This document shows positions 46,170-54,765 of a DNA stretch of 54,765 nt, in pieces. Source of the DNA: Butyriboletus loyo. Lineage: Eukaryota > Basidiomycota > Agaricomycetes > Boletales > Boletaceae. Within the stretch, counting starts at the first letter, position 1; every line of letters begins with the position of its first letter. The translations under genes were made by a program, and so were the position numbers. The DNA lies in the NCBI GenBank assembly GCA_038093515.1, contig JBBPSI010000167.1, forward strand, positions 1 through 54,765, in the 5' to 3' direction. The notes beneath the pieces are model-generated. The model made no database searches. It saw only the letters and a program-made list of their open reading frames with translations, and was not told the DNA's origin.

Positions 46170-47035
46170 TGTTAGGACTTCAAAATCCTTTCACTCTTTC
46201 ACTTTCACCTTGATGCTTCAGAAGCATTCACAAGCCTTCACAGAGTCACAAGTCTAGAACAGTGATGTCATAGATGATGTCATAGGATTAGTAAGAGGGC
46301 ACAGGGGTATTAGTAAGCTGACTAAGCATGACATCATACCCTTAGCCCTAGGACACAGTAGTATATATAGTCAGATGTAACAGTTGGTAGCACCATCTTG
46401 ACTTAGTTATTCATCCACTTCCCTTTGCTTTGACCCTCAGTTGGAGATAGCTCACTGATTCAGAGGTTGATCATTTGGAGTTCTTTTTGGAATTGGTAAA
46501 GTCCAAGCAGGTGCACCAAGGGCAACAAAGGATGCAAGGGTAAACCTATCAGTGGAAAGACTCACTGATAATACAAGAGTGAGAGTTTTCGGAATTGGTG
46601 AAGTCCGAGCAGGTGCACCAAGGGCAATGAAGGATGCAAGGGTAAACCTATCAGTGGAAAGACTCACTGATAATACAAGAGTGAGAGTATCGCAAACAGA
46701 GTATAAGGAGCAAGGCTCAACTTAGAGATATCGCAGTAGTGATGATAGAACTGAAAGATCTAGAGAAAAATGACAAGCCATAAGGGCTGTCTTATATACA
46801 GTACATGAGTGTTTGTACTTGTGTTCTGTATAGTACCTATATAAGGTATAGTATGAAATACATGACGATATGATAGAGATAAGAGATAAGACTAAGCATA
46901 TCGTCCAATAGCATAATAAGAGCTATTTGTAATGTGATAAGCGTGACAGAGTCTAGACAATGATGTCATATAGACTTGTCTAGAAACGTAGTGGCTGTAA
47001 GTGAAATACAGAAATAGAACACTACTGTTTCAACA
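46170..47035 (-). mobile_element. 3' LTR of the copia element
   Basis: On the minus strand this begins TGTTGAAACAG and ends GTCCTAACA, a matching TGTT...AACA pair, 866 bp long. It is preceded by a purine-rich tract, as a 3' LTR should be. It contains a TATA-like tatatata (about 46,365) and the 102-bp tandem repeat. The flanking 5-mer on the outer side is actat; its partner lies outside the window. Confidence 0.75.
46485..46690 (-). repeat. 102-bp tandem duplication within the copia LTR
   Basis: The unit containing gaattggt(a/g)aagtcc, aggtgcaccaagggca and gactcactgataataca occurs twice in a row with period 102 bp. The copies differ at only a handful of positions. Confidence 0.92.
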
Positions 47036-47052
47036 CTCCTCCTTGCTTTAGC
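47036..47052 (-). promoter_or_regulatory. Polypurine tract of the copia element
   Basis: On the minus strand gctaaagcaaggaggag lies immediately 5' of the LTR start TGTTGAAAC. It is the expected plus-strand priming site. Its position shows that the copia LTR is the one at 46,170-47,035 and not the LTR-like insert at 47,068-47,476. Confidence 0.7.
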
Positions 47053-47067
47053 ATTACTTCTTTATAG

Positions 47068-47476
47068 TGTTATGCTGGGCGCTAACAATCAGAACAACGA
47101 GGAGGCACTCTGGAGATGATTCTCGAGCTGGGTCTCAGACTATGTCTTAGTGCGCACACTAAGAGTCTGGAAAGGAACTAATTGCTAGCAGGTGACTGCA
47201 TAGAACTAGATAATGTACATGATGTAAAGACAGAGTCTTTATACTACTGGGGTCTGTGCACAGACCATGCTCCCAAATTGAGTTGTGAGAGCGAAAGTAC
47301 AAACAAGGAAAAGATACTCTAGAATGTTCCAGAGTATGAAGGAAAATGCATCCGTGCATGAGAACTGATGACTAAGCTGGAACGGTTGTTACCATTCAAA
47401 GGGAACTAGCGAAAGGCTAGGTGAACATAGTAGTCCCAATGGTAATGGAGAGAAAAAGTAGACCACTACTGTAACA
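47068..47476 (-). mobile_element. Solo gypsy-type LTR with TATAG target duplication
   Basis: On the minus strand this runs TGTTACAGTAGTGG ... GCGCCCAGCATAACA. It is a diverged copy of the gypsy LTR at 50,644 (shared parts include the ctaagacatagtctgagaccc and ctagcaatta segments). It is flanked by tatag at 47,063-47,067 and 47,477-47,481, the 5-bp duplication made on insertion. No internal gypsy sequence is present, so it is a solo LTR left by LTR-LTR recombination. Confidence 0.9.
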
Positions 47477-47802
47477 TATAGAGACAAAAGGAGAAAGAGA
47501 GAGCATGGACCGAACTTCTTCAAACCTCTGCCATGTCAGATTCTTTGTAAAGATATCTGCTGCTTGTTGTTGAGTAGGAGTATAGAAGAGAGTAATCTCC
47601 TTATCCTCAACACATTCCCGAATGTAATGAAACGGAATTGCAATGTGTTTGCTGTGTCCTTCAACGGCAGGATTAGAAGCAAGAAATATAGCTTCCTGAT
47701 TATCAACGAGAAGGGGTAAAGGACCAAGTCTGTATCCCATCTTGAAGAACAAGGAGCACACCCAAGAGAGCTGTTTAGCAGTCTCAGTCATGGCCATATA
47801 TT

Positions 47803-48623
47803 TGTTACGCTGGTAGCGCACAATAGCTAGCAAGCGAGCACTTATAGGGGCTCGAGCCTAATGAGGAAACTAGCCGACTCGCGTAGACGACGCTATCGGG
47901 TGTCTTGCAAAGCAAGTGTCGGCGAGATCTTGAGTGGTGGCGACCAGACGAGATCGAGCAGACTCTTATCGGCTTTATCGGCAAGAGAAGGGTATATTGC
48001 TAGATTACTATGCACTTGGTAGATGCGTAGAATTAGCTAAAGAGTCTGTACTTCTCTAAGTACTTGTATATATACTACTGGGTATCGTGCACAGACCGAG
48101 CTGTGCGTGGCAGCGAAGGGCGGAGGGTTATGAGTCTACTCGAGTCATAACGGCAAATGGAGAAGCGGCAAAGTGCCGGTAACGAGGGAGCAAAGCTCCG
48201 AGTAAGATGGCGACATCGTCAGCGAATAGGAAGAGCTGAAGGCGAAGTGACGATGTCCACGAGGTGAGCCCCACAGGGCAAAGGGGACGCGAACAGCGGA
48301 GCCCTTGGATACGGGTCTCGATGTGAAGGTACTGACGCGTCGTAATCTAATCACGTGCTAGTCACGTGATGCAAGAAATGTCATTGGTCAAGAAAAGAAG
48401 GACGCGACAGCTCAACTGTGGGTCCGGCCCGACGGGGCGACAAGACAGGGGCTATCTCAGTGTAGCATCACTGAGACTCGCAGAACGACCGGGGAAGTGG
48501 ATAACGTCCACTAGGCGACTAGGGAGCGGGCGATGGGTGGCATCGCGAGACGGCGGGGGCGGCGGGGACGCATGAGCGTGGGAAAATGAGTGGCAGGGTA
48601 CGCTTAGGGGTAAAACTGTAACA
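47803..48623 (-). mobile_element. Solo LTR (821 bp) with ATATT target duplication
   Basis: It begins tgttacgctgg and ends aactgtaaca on the plus strand. It is bounded by atatt at 47,798-47,802 and 48,624-48,628. Removing it with one atatt rejoins the copia RNase H frame exactly. It shares a core with the other gypsy-type LTRs (tatatactactggg then gtgcacagacc) in the same orientation as the one at 47,068, but is about twice as long, so it is a related, distinct LTR subfamily. Confidence 0.88.
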
Positions 48624-50643
48624 ATATTCTGCTTCGGTTGAAGAGTGAGCAATCTTGTGTTGTCATCTGGATAACCATGATACTATGCCAGATGCTAGAA
48701 ATATACAATAACCAGTCGTTGAACGACAGGTCTCAATATCGCCTGCCCAATCAGTGTCGCTGTATGCAATAAAGCCAGAATTGGCTCTCGGACCAGACTG
48801 GCTGTGTCCGGAATACATTATGCAAAGGTCTGGAGTTCCAACCAGATAGCGGACTATATAGAGCGCTCTTTGCAAATGTTCTTCCGATGGATTGGAAGAG
48901 AACTGCGACATCTTGATGACAGCATGAGCAATATCGGGTCTAGATCCAAGCATGATGAATAGGAGGGATCTGATGACAGATTGATATTGTGAACGCAAAG
49001 ATGGCGATGCTTTGGTGGTTGATGGTGAAGGATTGTAACCAGAAGAAAGAGGTGTGCGTGCAGGTTTTGCATTTTCAAGCTTGAATCATTTTATGACCTT
49101 CTGTGCATAATCGCACTGATCCAGCCTCAGGGTTCGGTTTCTTCGATCCCTGGTAATCCGCATGCCTAAATACTCTTTCGCTTCTCCAAGGTCTCGACTC
49201 TCCCAAGTCTTCATAAAGTGTTTCTTGTGAGCGAGGACTTGTGCTTTATCACTACCCATAAAAAGAGCATCATCAATGTATATAACTAAAATAATGATGA
49301 CTTTCCTGATGAATTTAATATAAGTTCCTGGGTCAGACAAGGTACGCTTGAAACCTTGTTTGATGAGTGATAAGTGCAAGGCTTTGTTCCATTGAAGGGC
49401 CGCTTGCTTTAGGCCATAGATAGCTTTCCGTAGGCGACAGACTTTGCTTTCTGAGCCTTTTTGAGTGAAACCCTCAGGTTGTTCCATATAGATTTCTTCG
49501 TCAAGATCTCCGAAGAGAAATGCAGTCTTGACGTCTAGAGCCTCGATTTCCCAATCTTCTAAGGCAGCTAGAGCTAAGAGAATCCTAACGGTTTCAAACC
49601 TGGCAACTGGTGAGAAGGTTTCCTCATAATCAATTCCGAAGATTTGGGTAAAGCCTTTTGCTACCCAGTGAGACTTGTATTGTCCATCGCTTTTTCATAC
49701 ATTTATCCATTTCCCTTTAATGACTTGACGTCCCTTGGGAAGATCTACCAGATCCCATACTCGTCGTTCTTGAAACGACTTGTATTCCTCTCCCATGGCG
49801 GTTAGCCATAAGGATCTCTCGGCAGGAGGTAATCTCATTACTGCCTTGTGAGACTGTGGGATACCATCGACAGTAGCAGCAGCTAGAAGAGATTTAATCC
49901 ACTTAGCGCTGTACATCTGTCCTAAGTCATCTTCTTCATTTGTGGGTCTCGGTTGATTAACCGGTTGTGGAGTAGGAATTAACTCCTCCTGAATAGGATC
50001 CAGTCCTCGATGTATCTCTCGTTCTATCTCGATCGGAGGTCGATTCCCATAAGCATTATCTGGGACAATCCGTGGAACACGGATGCGAGTAGGACGAGGA
50101 TTAAAGTCCTGACCCGTCTGCAAGAAATCTGGATTAGTGATCGTTGGGATTGGAGCACCTTGAGACCGTAAATCCTGATTGAACTCATCATATAAGTCAC
50201 GTTGGTGACCTCGAGCACGAACATCTCGTGTCGGATGATGTTGATGAGGATGATTGCGAAATTCAGTGATTCGTTCAGGATATACTCTTGTTGGAGGTAA
50301 GAAAGTGGAAGGACGAATCCGACCAGGATCTTCAAAGGTTTCCAACGGAGGTATCATTTGGCGTTTATGTTGGTGTCGATCCATTATGGACGATCTATGT
50401 CCAGTATCTGGTGTTTCTCTTTTAACTCCAGGATGTGGAGGTGAGAATAATGGTGGTTGTTCTTCATGAACAGAATCAGGAGATGGAGGATTGAGGATTA
50501 AAGGTGACGGTGGATGTTCAGGGATAACCCATGGTGAAGGTGTGACAGATGGTTGAGGAGACGGTTGTTGCATTTCGTCAGGATTAATAATGGGGGAAAT
50601 TGGTGGTAGGCCTTCGTGTATTATACCGGTTCCATCAAAACGT

Positions 50644-51069
50644 TGTTACGGTAGTGGTATACTTTTTCCATCCACTACCACTTGGACTACTTCATTCGCC
50701 TAGCTTACAGCTAGTTCCCTTTGAACGGTACCAACCGTTCTAGCTTAGTCACCACTTCCCGCGCACGGACGCACTTTCCCTCACACTCCGGAATCTTCTG
50801 GAATGTTCCTTCCGTACTTGTACTTTCCTTCTCGCGTCTCGATTAGGAACACGGTCTGTGCGCAGACCCCAGTAGTATAAAGGCTCGGCCTTTCCACCAT
50901 GTACTTTATCTAGTTCTACGCAGTAACCTGCTAGCAATTAGTTTCACTCCAGACTCTTAGTGTGCGCACTAAGACATAGTCTGAGACCCAGCTCAGAAAC
51001 GCTTTAAGAGTCTTGAGGCCACTCCAGAGTGCCTCCTCGCTGTTCTAGTTGTTAGCGCCCAGCGTAACA
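50644..51069 (+). mobile_element. 5' LTR of the gypsy element
   Basis: It starts tgttacggtagtgg and ends gcccagcgtaaca, with inverted TGTTACG/CGTAACA ends, 426 bp long. A TATA-like site (agtataaaggct) lies at about 50,873, followed by the presumed RNA start. Relatives lie at 1-252 (+), 47,068-47,476 (-) and, more distantly, 47,803-48,623 (-). The base sequence after the end (aaagaactag) shows no standard tRNA primer-binding site that I recognise. Confidence 0.92.
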
Positions 51070-51469
51070 AAAGAACTAGATCTTCCTCTCGCTTCTGCTC
51101 TTCAGCAGTAAAGCCGCCCCACCCTCGCCCAACATTTCCATCCAACGTCCCAGACGCGTCGGTCGTTCTTTCCGCGTTCCCTCTCCCGAACCGGAACCCA
51201 TCGTCGTCGACAACCCGTCGCCACCACACACTCCCGCCCCGCCAAACCCTGAACCCCAGTTTTCCCCTCTGCCCCAGTTAGACCCCGAACCCTCATATCA
51301 ACCCGAGGACCAGGGTCAAGGGCAGGAAGACGAACCGGCACCTAGCGACGACGGATACAGCGACGACTGGCTAGACAGAACCCCACACGTTTCCCCACAC
51401 AACTCCCGCTCTCCCTCTCCACCGTATTACCCTCCCGCAGACTCCTCTGACGACGAAGACGACGACGAG

Positions 51470-52465
51470 ATGTCCGACAAAGGAAAGATCGTCCCCAAGG
51501 ACTTCTCTGGTCTCAACGAGGATGCTTCACGATGGCTCCTCGCCATGCGCACATACTTCGCCGCCAACCAAAATGCGTTCCCCGACGACGAATCCAAAAT
51601 CAATGCCCTCCTCATGAAAATGAGCGAAGGGAAAGGCAAGACGTTCTCCGAAGGCTGGATGGGCCTTCTCCTAGATGGGACTCCTACTCCACGACAAAGG
51701 GAGTTCACCACCGTCTGTGAAGACTTCCATCGCGTCTTCCATCCCTTCGACGTAGGAGAGAGCGCTCGCATCGACCTCGGAAACTTGAACCAAAACCGAG
51801 CAAACAAGAAGGACGGCTACGACACATACGTCACGGAGTTCCAACTCCTCGCCGCCAAGTCAGGAATCATAGATGAGAAGGCGCTCATCGAGTGGTTCAT
51901 CCGCGGTCTCGACCCCCGCCTCGCCGAGTCCGTCCTCTCGTGCGAGAAACCCCCTACTACGCTTGCCGGATGGGCAGAGAAAACATCCGCTTTCCACGCG
52001 CAACACAAGCGCATTGACGACCTCCGCGCAGGGAAGCGCTACATTCCCACCTTCTCCTCCTCCTCGAAACCCTCGTCCAACCGAAGGGACCCCAACGCCA
52101 TGGACGTTGACGCCGTCCGACTTACTCCCGTACAACGTGCGGAGTACATGAAGCAGAACAAATGCTTCATCTGCCACCAAGTCGGATGTCGCTCTACCAA
52201 CCATCCCCGTTCCCCACGCAACGGACAGAGCTCCAGAGGACCGCCGCCTCGCCCCCCTCGCAACCCTCAGCGCGCGCGCGCCGCCGTCGTCACGCAACCC
52301 GAGCCAAAGCCCTCCCCACTCGTCGACTATTTGTCCGAGTTGAAAGGTCGAGGCACCCAACAAGAAGATGTCCTGAACGTGCTCAAAGCATGTTTCAACG
52401 AGGACGAAGAAAAGCTGCCCGTCGCAGCAACCAAGGTGGCCGAAGAATGGCCAAAGGATTTTTAG
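51470..52465 (+). CDS. gag: Gypsy Gag protein
   Basis: The 331-codon frame from the first in-frame ATG encodes a retrotransposon Gag. The capsid-like part contains FSGLNEDASRWLLAMRTYF, FTTVCEDFHRVFHPFDV and ALIEWFIRGLDPRLAESV. A basic region follows, then a CFICHQVGCRSTNH segment that resembles a degenerate CCHC zinc knuckle. Gag assembles the particle that packages the element RNA. The same frame stays open upstream from 51,080 through a proline/acid-rich stretch (VPSPEPEPIVVDNPSPPHTP) without an ATG, so the true N-terminus may be longer or use a non-AUG codon. It ends at TAG 52,463-52,465, overlapping pol by 19 nt. Confidence 0.88.
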   Translation: MSDKGKIVPKDFSGLNEDASRWLLAMRTYFAANQNAFPDDESKINALLMKMSEGKGKTFSEGWMGLLLDGTPTPRQREFTTVCEDFHRVFHPFDVGESARIDLGNLNQNRANKKDGYDTYVTEFQLLAAKSGIIDEKALIEWFIRGLDPRLAESVLSCEKPPTTLAGWAEKTSAFHAQHKRIDDLRAGKRYIPTFSSSSKPSSNRRDPNAMDVDAVRLTPVQRAEYMKQNKCFICHQVGCRSTNHPRSPRNGQSSRGPPPRPPRNPQRARAAVVTQPEPKPSPLVDYLSELKGRGTQQEDVLNVLKACFNEDEEKLPVAATKVAEEWPKDF

Positions 52466-54765
52466 AAAGGAGGGAAGTTTCGACGTCTTCGCCTCCTCTT
52501 GTAATCGCCCCTGTAGTTTTATCAAACCCAAATGCGCAATCTATTCGAATTCCAGTGTCATTATTCGCGCATAAAGAGGGACAAATCGTCGACACATTCG
52601 CCCTGGTGGACAGTGGCGCAAGCGGATGCTTCATAGACCGAGATCTAGTGAAGCGAAAGAAACTGCCGATGGAACGGCTACCCAAACCACTAAGTGCCCA
52701 AAACGTGGACGGGTCAAACAACCAAGGAGGAGTAATCAGATACAAGGTCAACATCTCCATTAGGATTGGAGAAACCGAGGAGGAACGGAGTTTCCTAGTC
52801 CTCAACATTGGTAAAGAAAACATGATCCTGGGATTGCCGTGGCTACGAGAGGCCAACCCGGTAATAGATTGGGCCACTGGCCACATCGATCTCCCAGATC
52901 AAATCAAGAAGCCCCGACACGACTCCCCTCGGGCAATCGCTCAACGGTACCTGGTACGGTACCTTGACTTGGACCCAGACTCCAAGATCGCCAAGCTCTG
53001 GAAGAAGCGAGTAGACGCTTCAGCAAGGGAAGCTTACCCTATTCGAAAAGCAACCATCGCGACTGAGATCGCCGCTCAAGTCATCAAGGAGAAAGCAGTT
53101 CTCCCTACCCCGTTCGCTGCCTTCGCGGACGTTTTTGACAAAAAGAACACCGAGGAACTTCCCCCATCCCGATCTTTCGATCACGCCATCGACCTCGACA
53201 AAGACTTTGTCCCAAAAGTCGCCAAGGTCTATCCTTTGAACCCGAAGGAGTCAGAGGCCTGCAAGGCTTTCGTCGAGGAACATCTCAAGTCGGGAAAGAT
53301 CACTCCCTCGAAGTCTCCTCAAGCCGCCCCCTTCTTCGTATCAAAGAAGGATGGCTCGTTACGCCCCTGTCAGGACTATAGGTACCTGAACTCTCATACT
53401 GTCAAAAACGCCTACCCTCTCCCTCTCATTTCCGACCTCGTCGATCGCCTCAAAGGATCGAAAATCTTCACCAAGATGGATATCCGCTGGGGATACAACA
53501 ACGTCCTCATCAAGCCGAATGACCGCTGGAAAGCGGCCTTCATCACACCCCAAGGGTTGTTCGAACCCACCGTGATGTTCTTCGGATTGTGTAATTCCCC
53601 AGCTACGTTCCAAGCTCTCATGGACCACATCTTTGGCGATCTCATGGCGGAAGGATGGCTGATTATCTATATGGACGACCTTTTGATCCATTCCGCCACT
53701 CCTGCCGAACACGAGGCCCGTACGATCCGCGTCCTGGAGCGACTTCGCGAACACAAGCTGTTCCTCAAACTGGAAAAGTGTTCGTTCGATGCCGAGGAAG
53801 TAGAATACCTCGGGATGATGGTCCGGGAAGGACAGGTCAAGATGGACCCCACAAAACTGAAAGCCATTCGCGAATGGAACCCCCCGACCTCGGTGAAGGC
53901 AGTCAGGTCCTTCATCGGGTTCTGCAATTTCTATCGGAGATTTATTCAGGACTTCTCCCACATTGCTAAACCCCTTCACGATCTTACAAAGAAGAACTCC
54001 CCGTGGGCATGGACTCCGGCTTGCGAACAGGCGTTCCAAGCAATCAAACAGTCATTCTTGAGGCAGCCTGTCCTCTCCATGCCCGACGTCACCAAGCCGT
54101 TCGCCGTTATGACGGACGCCTCGCTAACTGCTACTGGAGCGGTGCTCATGCAGAAGGACGTCAATGGCGACCTCCACCCCTGCGCCTACCTCTCAAAGAC
54201 GCTCTCGCCCGCTGAGCGCAATTACGACATCTATGATCGCGAGTTGCTCGCGGTCATTCACGCATTGGAAGAGTGGCGCCACTACCTACGCGGTACTGGT
54301 CATCAGGTGGAGATTCTCACCGACCACAAAAATCTCACCTACTTCCGCCAACCGAATAAGTTGTCTCGTCGGCAGGCGCGTTGGCTCATGTTCTTGCAGG
54401 ATTTCGACCTGCACTTTCACCACATTCCCGGAACTCAGATGGGCCCTGCAGACGCCCTGTCCCGCCGTGACGACGTTGACACTTCCACCGACAACCAGGA
54501 AGTGACTCTACTCCCAGAAAACCTCTTTGCTCGAAAAATCGACGTTGCCCTCGCAGAGAAAATCGCTGCCTCCACCCCTGCCGACCCCACGATTAAGAGG
54601 TGCATGCAGGCCCTGTACGAGGATTCACCTCTTTTCCCCAAGATGAACGCTGGCGATTGGGACTTCGACGGGAAGGAATTGTACTTCCGCAAGAAACGGT
54701 ACATCCCCGAAGCCGCACGTGTCGACCTCGTCCGATCCTTGCACGAGAGTCCTGCTGGTGGTCAC
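52447..54765 (+). CDS. pol: Gypsy Pol polyprotein (PR-RT-RNase H-IN), partial at 3' end
   Basis: The frame is open from at least 52,447 (ATG, inside the end of gag, -1 frame) to the window edge: 773 codons with no stop. Domains in order: aspartic protease with VDSGAS (~54; the family usually has DTGA or DSGA) and ILGLPWL; reverse transcriptase with KDGSLRPCQDYRYLNSHTV, TKMDIRWGYNN, FFGLCNSPATFQ and the catalytic YMDD (~408; DNA 53,668); EYLGMMV and FCNFYRRFI; RNase H with VMTDASLTATGAVL, the RELLAVIHALEEWRHYL block and TDHKNLTYF; then FHHIPGTQMGPADALSR. The start of the integrase HHCC domain (LHESPAGGH) lies at the very end. All catalytic residues seen are intact. Expression probably requires a -1 ribosomal shift or reinitiation near the gag stop. 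Confidence 0.93.
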   Translation, partial: MAKGFLERREVSTSSPPLVIAPVVLSNPNAQSIRIPVSLFAHKEGQIVDTFALVDSGASGCFIDRDLVKRKKLPMERLPKPLSAQNVDGSNNQGGVIRYKVNISIRIGETEEERSFLVLNIGKENMILGLPWLREANPVIDWATGHIDLPDQIKKPRHDSPRAIAQRYLVRYLDLDPDSKIAKLWKKRVDASAREAYPIRKATIATEIAAQVIKEKAVLPTPFAAFADVFDKKNTEELPPSRSFDHAIDLDKDFVPKVAKVYPLNPKESEACKAFVEEHLKSGKITPSKSPQAAPFFVSKKDGSLRPCQDYRYLNSHTVKNAYPLPLISDLVDRLKGSKIFTKMDIRWGYNNVLIKPNDRWKAAFITPQGLFEPTVMFFGLCNSPATFQALMDHIFGDLMAEGWLIIYMDDLLIHSATPAEHEARTIRVLERLREHKLFLKLEKCSFDAEEVEYLGMMVREGQVKMDPTKLKAIREWNPPTSVKAVRSFIGFCNFYRRFIQDFSHIAKPLHDLTKKNSPWAWTPACEQAFQAIKQSFLRQPVLSMPDVTKPFAVMTDASLTATGAVLMQKDVNGDLHPCAYLSKTLSPAERNYDIYDRELLAVIHALEEWRHYLRGTGHQVEILTDHKNLTYFRQPNKLSRRQARWLMFLQDFDLHFHHIPGTQMGPADALSRRDDVDTSTDNQEVTLLPENLFARKIDVALAEKIAASTPADPTIKRCMQALYEDSPLFPKMNAGDWDFDGKELYFRKKRYIPEAARVDLVRSLHESPAGGH

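Larger units (their letters stand above)
46165..50643 (-). mobile_element. Decayed Ty1/copia retrotransposon, 3' part
   Basis: Reading right to left on the minus strand there is a pol region with integrase tail, reverse transcriptase and RNase H, then a purine tract, then a 3' LTR at 46,170-47,035. The 5' half (gag, protease, integrase core, 5' LTR) is not in view, because a gypsy element inserted at 50,643/50,644 pushes it beyond the window. Two solo LTRs are inserted inside. Pol carries several TGA stops at probable former CGA arginine codons, so the element is dead. Confidence 0.88.
47054..50643 (-). pseudogene. Copia pol (integrase tail, RT, RNase H), interrupted
   Basis: Minus-strand pieces in order: an integrase C-terminal/proline-rich linker (50,573-49,950), the RT entry (TAMGEEYKSFQERRVWDLVD, GKWINV), FTQIFGIDYEETFSPVAR and ALDVKTAFLFGDLDEE, KAIYGLKQAALQWNKAL, the catalytic YIDDALFM (about 49,280), LGMRITRDR, then DTDWAGDIETCRSTTGY, and finally YMAMTETAKQLSW, DNQEAI and HTKxI-type RNase H blocks ending near 47,500. 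TGA stops interrupt at 49,695-49,697, 49,086-49,088 and 48,663-48,665, each where an arginine is expected. An 821-bp solo LTR splits the codons for E-A-E-Y-M-A-M. A 409-bp one lies in the last codons. Integrase core and gag are outside the window. Confidence 0.85.
50644..54765 (+). mobile_element. Ty3/gypsy retrotransposon, runs off the window
   Basis: The 5' LTR (50,644-51,069), gag and an open pol are arranged head to tail on the plus strand, and the window ends in the integrase zinc-binding region. The element is inserted in the copia element in opposite orientation; the 5-mer before the LTR is aacgt. No stop or frameshift other than the gag/pol junction was seen in 3.3 kb of coding sequence, so it looks young. 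Confidence 0.93.

Noticed and set aside
47068..47476. Reading this LTR as the 3' LTR of the copia element
   Set aside because: It has its own tatag target duplication and gypsy-type ends, and the copia polypurine tract and TGTTGAA LTR lie just beyond it.
51860..52531. 223-codon minus-strand open frame over gag
   Set aside because: Antisense shadow of gag; low-complexity Gly/Val/Leu composition without motifs.
53359..54039. 226-codon minus-strand open frame in the gypsy element
   Set aside because: Antisense shadow of the conserved pol RT region, which is open and motif-rich on the plus strand.

Overview
The window is nuclear DNA of a filamentous basidiomycete, most likely an Agaricomycete. 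The evidence is many GT-AG introns of about 45-80 nt, a fungal-specific FunK1 kinase relic, HET-type incompatibility relics, a hAT relic, Ty1/copia and Ty3/gypsy elements, and a tRNA-Tyr gene with a short intron. I cannot name the genus. All exon boundaries were read by eye from splice signals, reading phase and paralogue comparison.

Layout. (1) 1-3,668 is a graveyard: a truncated gypsy-type LTR, a HET-associated relic, a FunK1 kinase pseudogene, a truncated copy of the 5' end of the giant gene found intact on the minus strand at 25.0 kb, and a truncated copy of the 5' end of the RING/TRAF-type gene found intact at 28.8 kb. (2) 3,669-25,036 is filled by two paralogous giant genes (about 2,980 and 3,120 aa; DUF6606/DUF3638/DUF3645 architecture) lying tail to tail, with a hAT relic, a scrap of copy 1 and a second HET relic between them. 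(3) 25,188-45,254 is ordinary gene space: DBP7-type DEAD-box helicase (+), RING/TRAF-type zinc-finger protein (+), homeodomain transcription factor (-), Wee1-type kinase (-), 5-aminolevulinate dehydratase (+), and a small zinc-site/ankyrin-like protein (+), followed by a tRNA-Tyr gene (-). (4) 46,165-54,765 is a nested retrotransposon block: a decayed Ty1/copia element (-) holds two solo gypsy-type LTRs, each with a 5-bp target duplication, and is cut by a young Ty3/gypsy element (+) that runs off the window.

Most unusual content. The two giant proteins carry what reads as a complete SF2/SecA-like ATPase motif set, spread over about 730 residues: MGEGKSS, DESDE, TRG(T/I)DIK and a Q-x-C-M-R-M-R-K motif. 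Copy 2 shares a 151-bp divergent promoter region with DBP7. Pieces of both the giant genes and the RING gene are scattered as relics, which points to repeated segmental duplication and deletion around this locus. The rest of the gene space is housekeeping and regulatory: ribosome assembly (DBP7), the G2/M checkpoint (Wee1), heme synthesis (HEM2/ALAD) and transcription (homeodomain protein).
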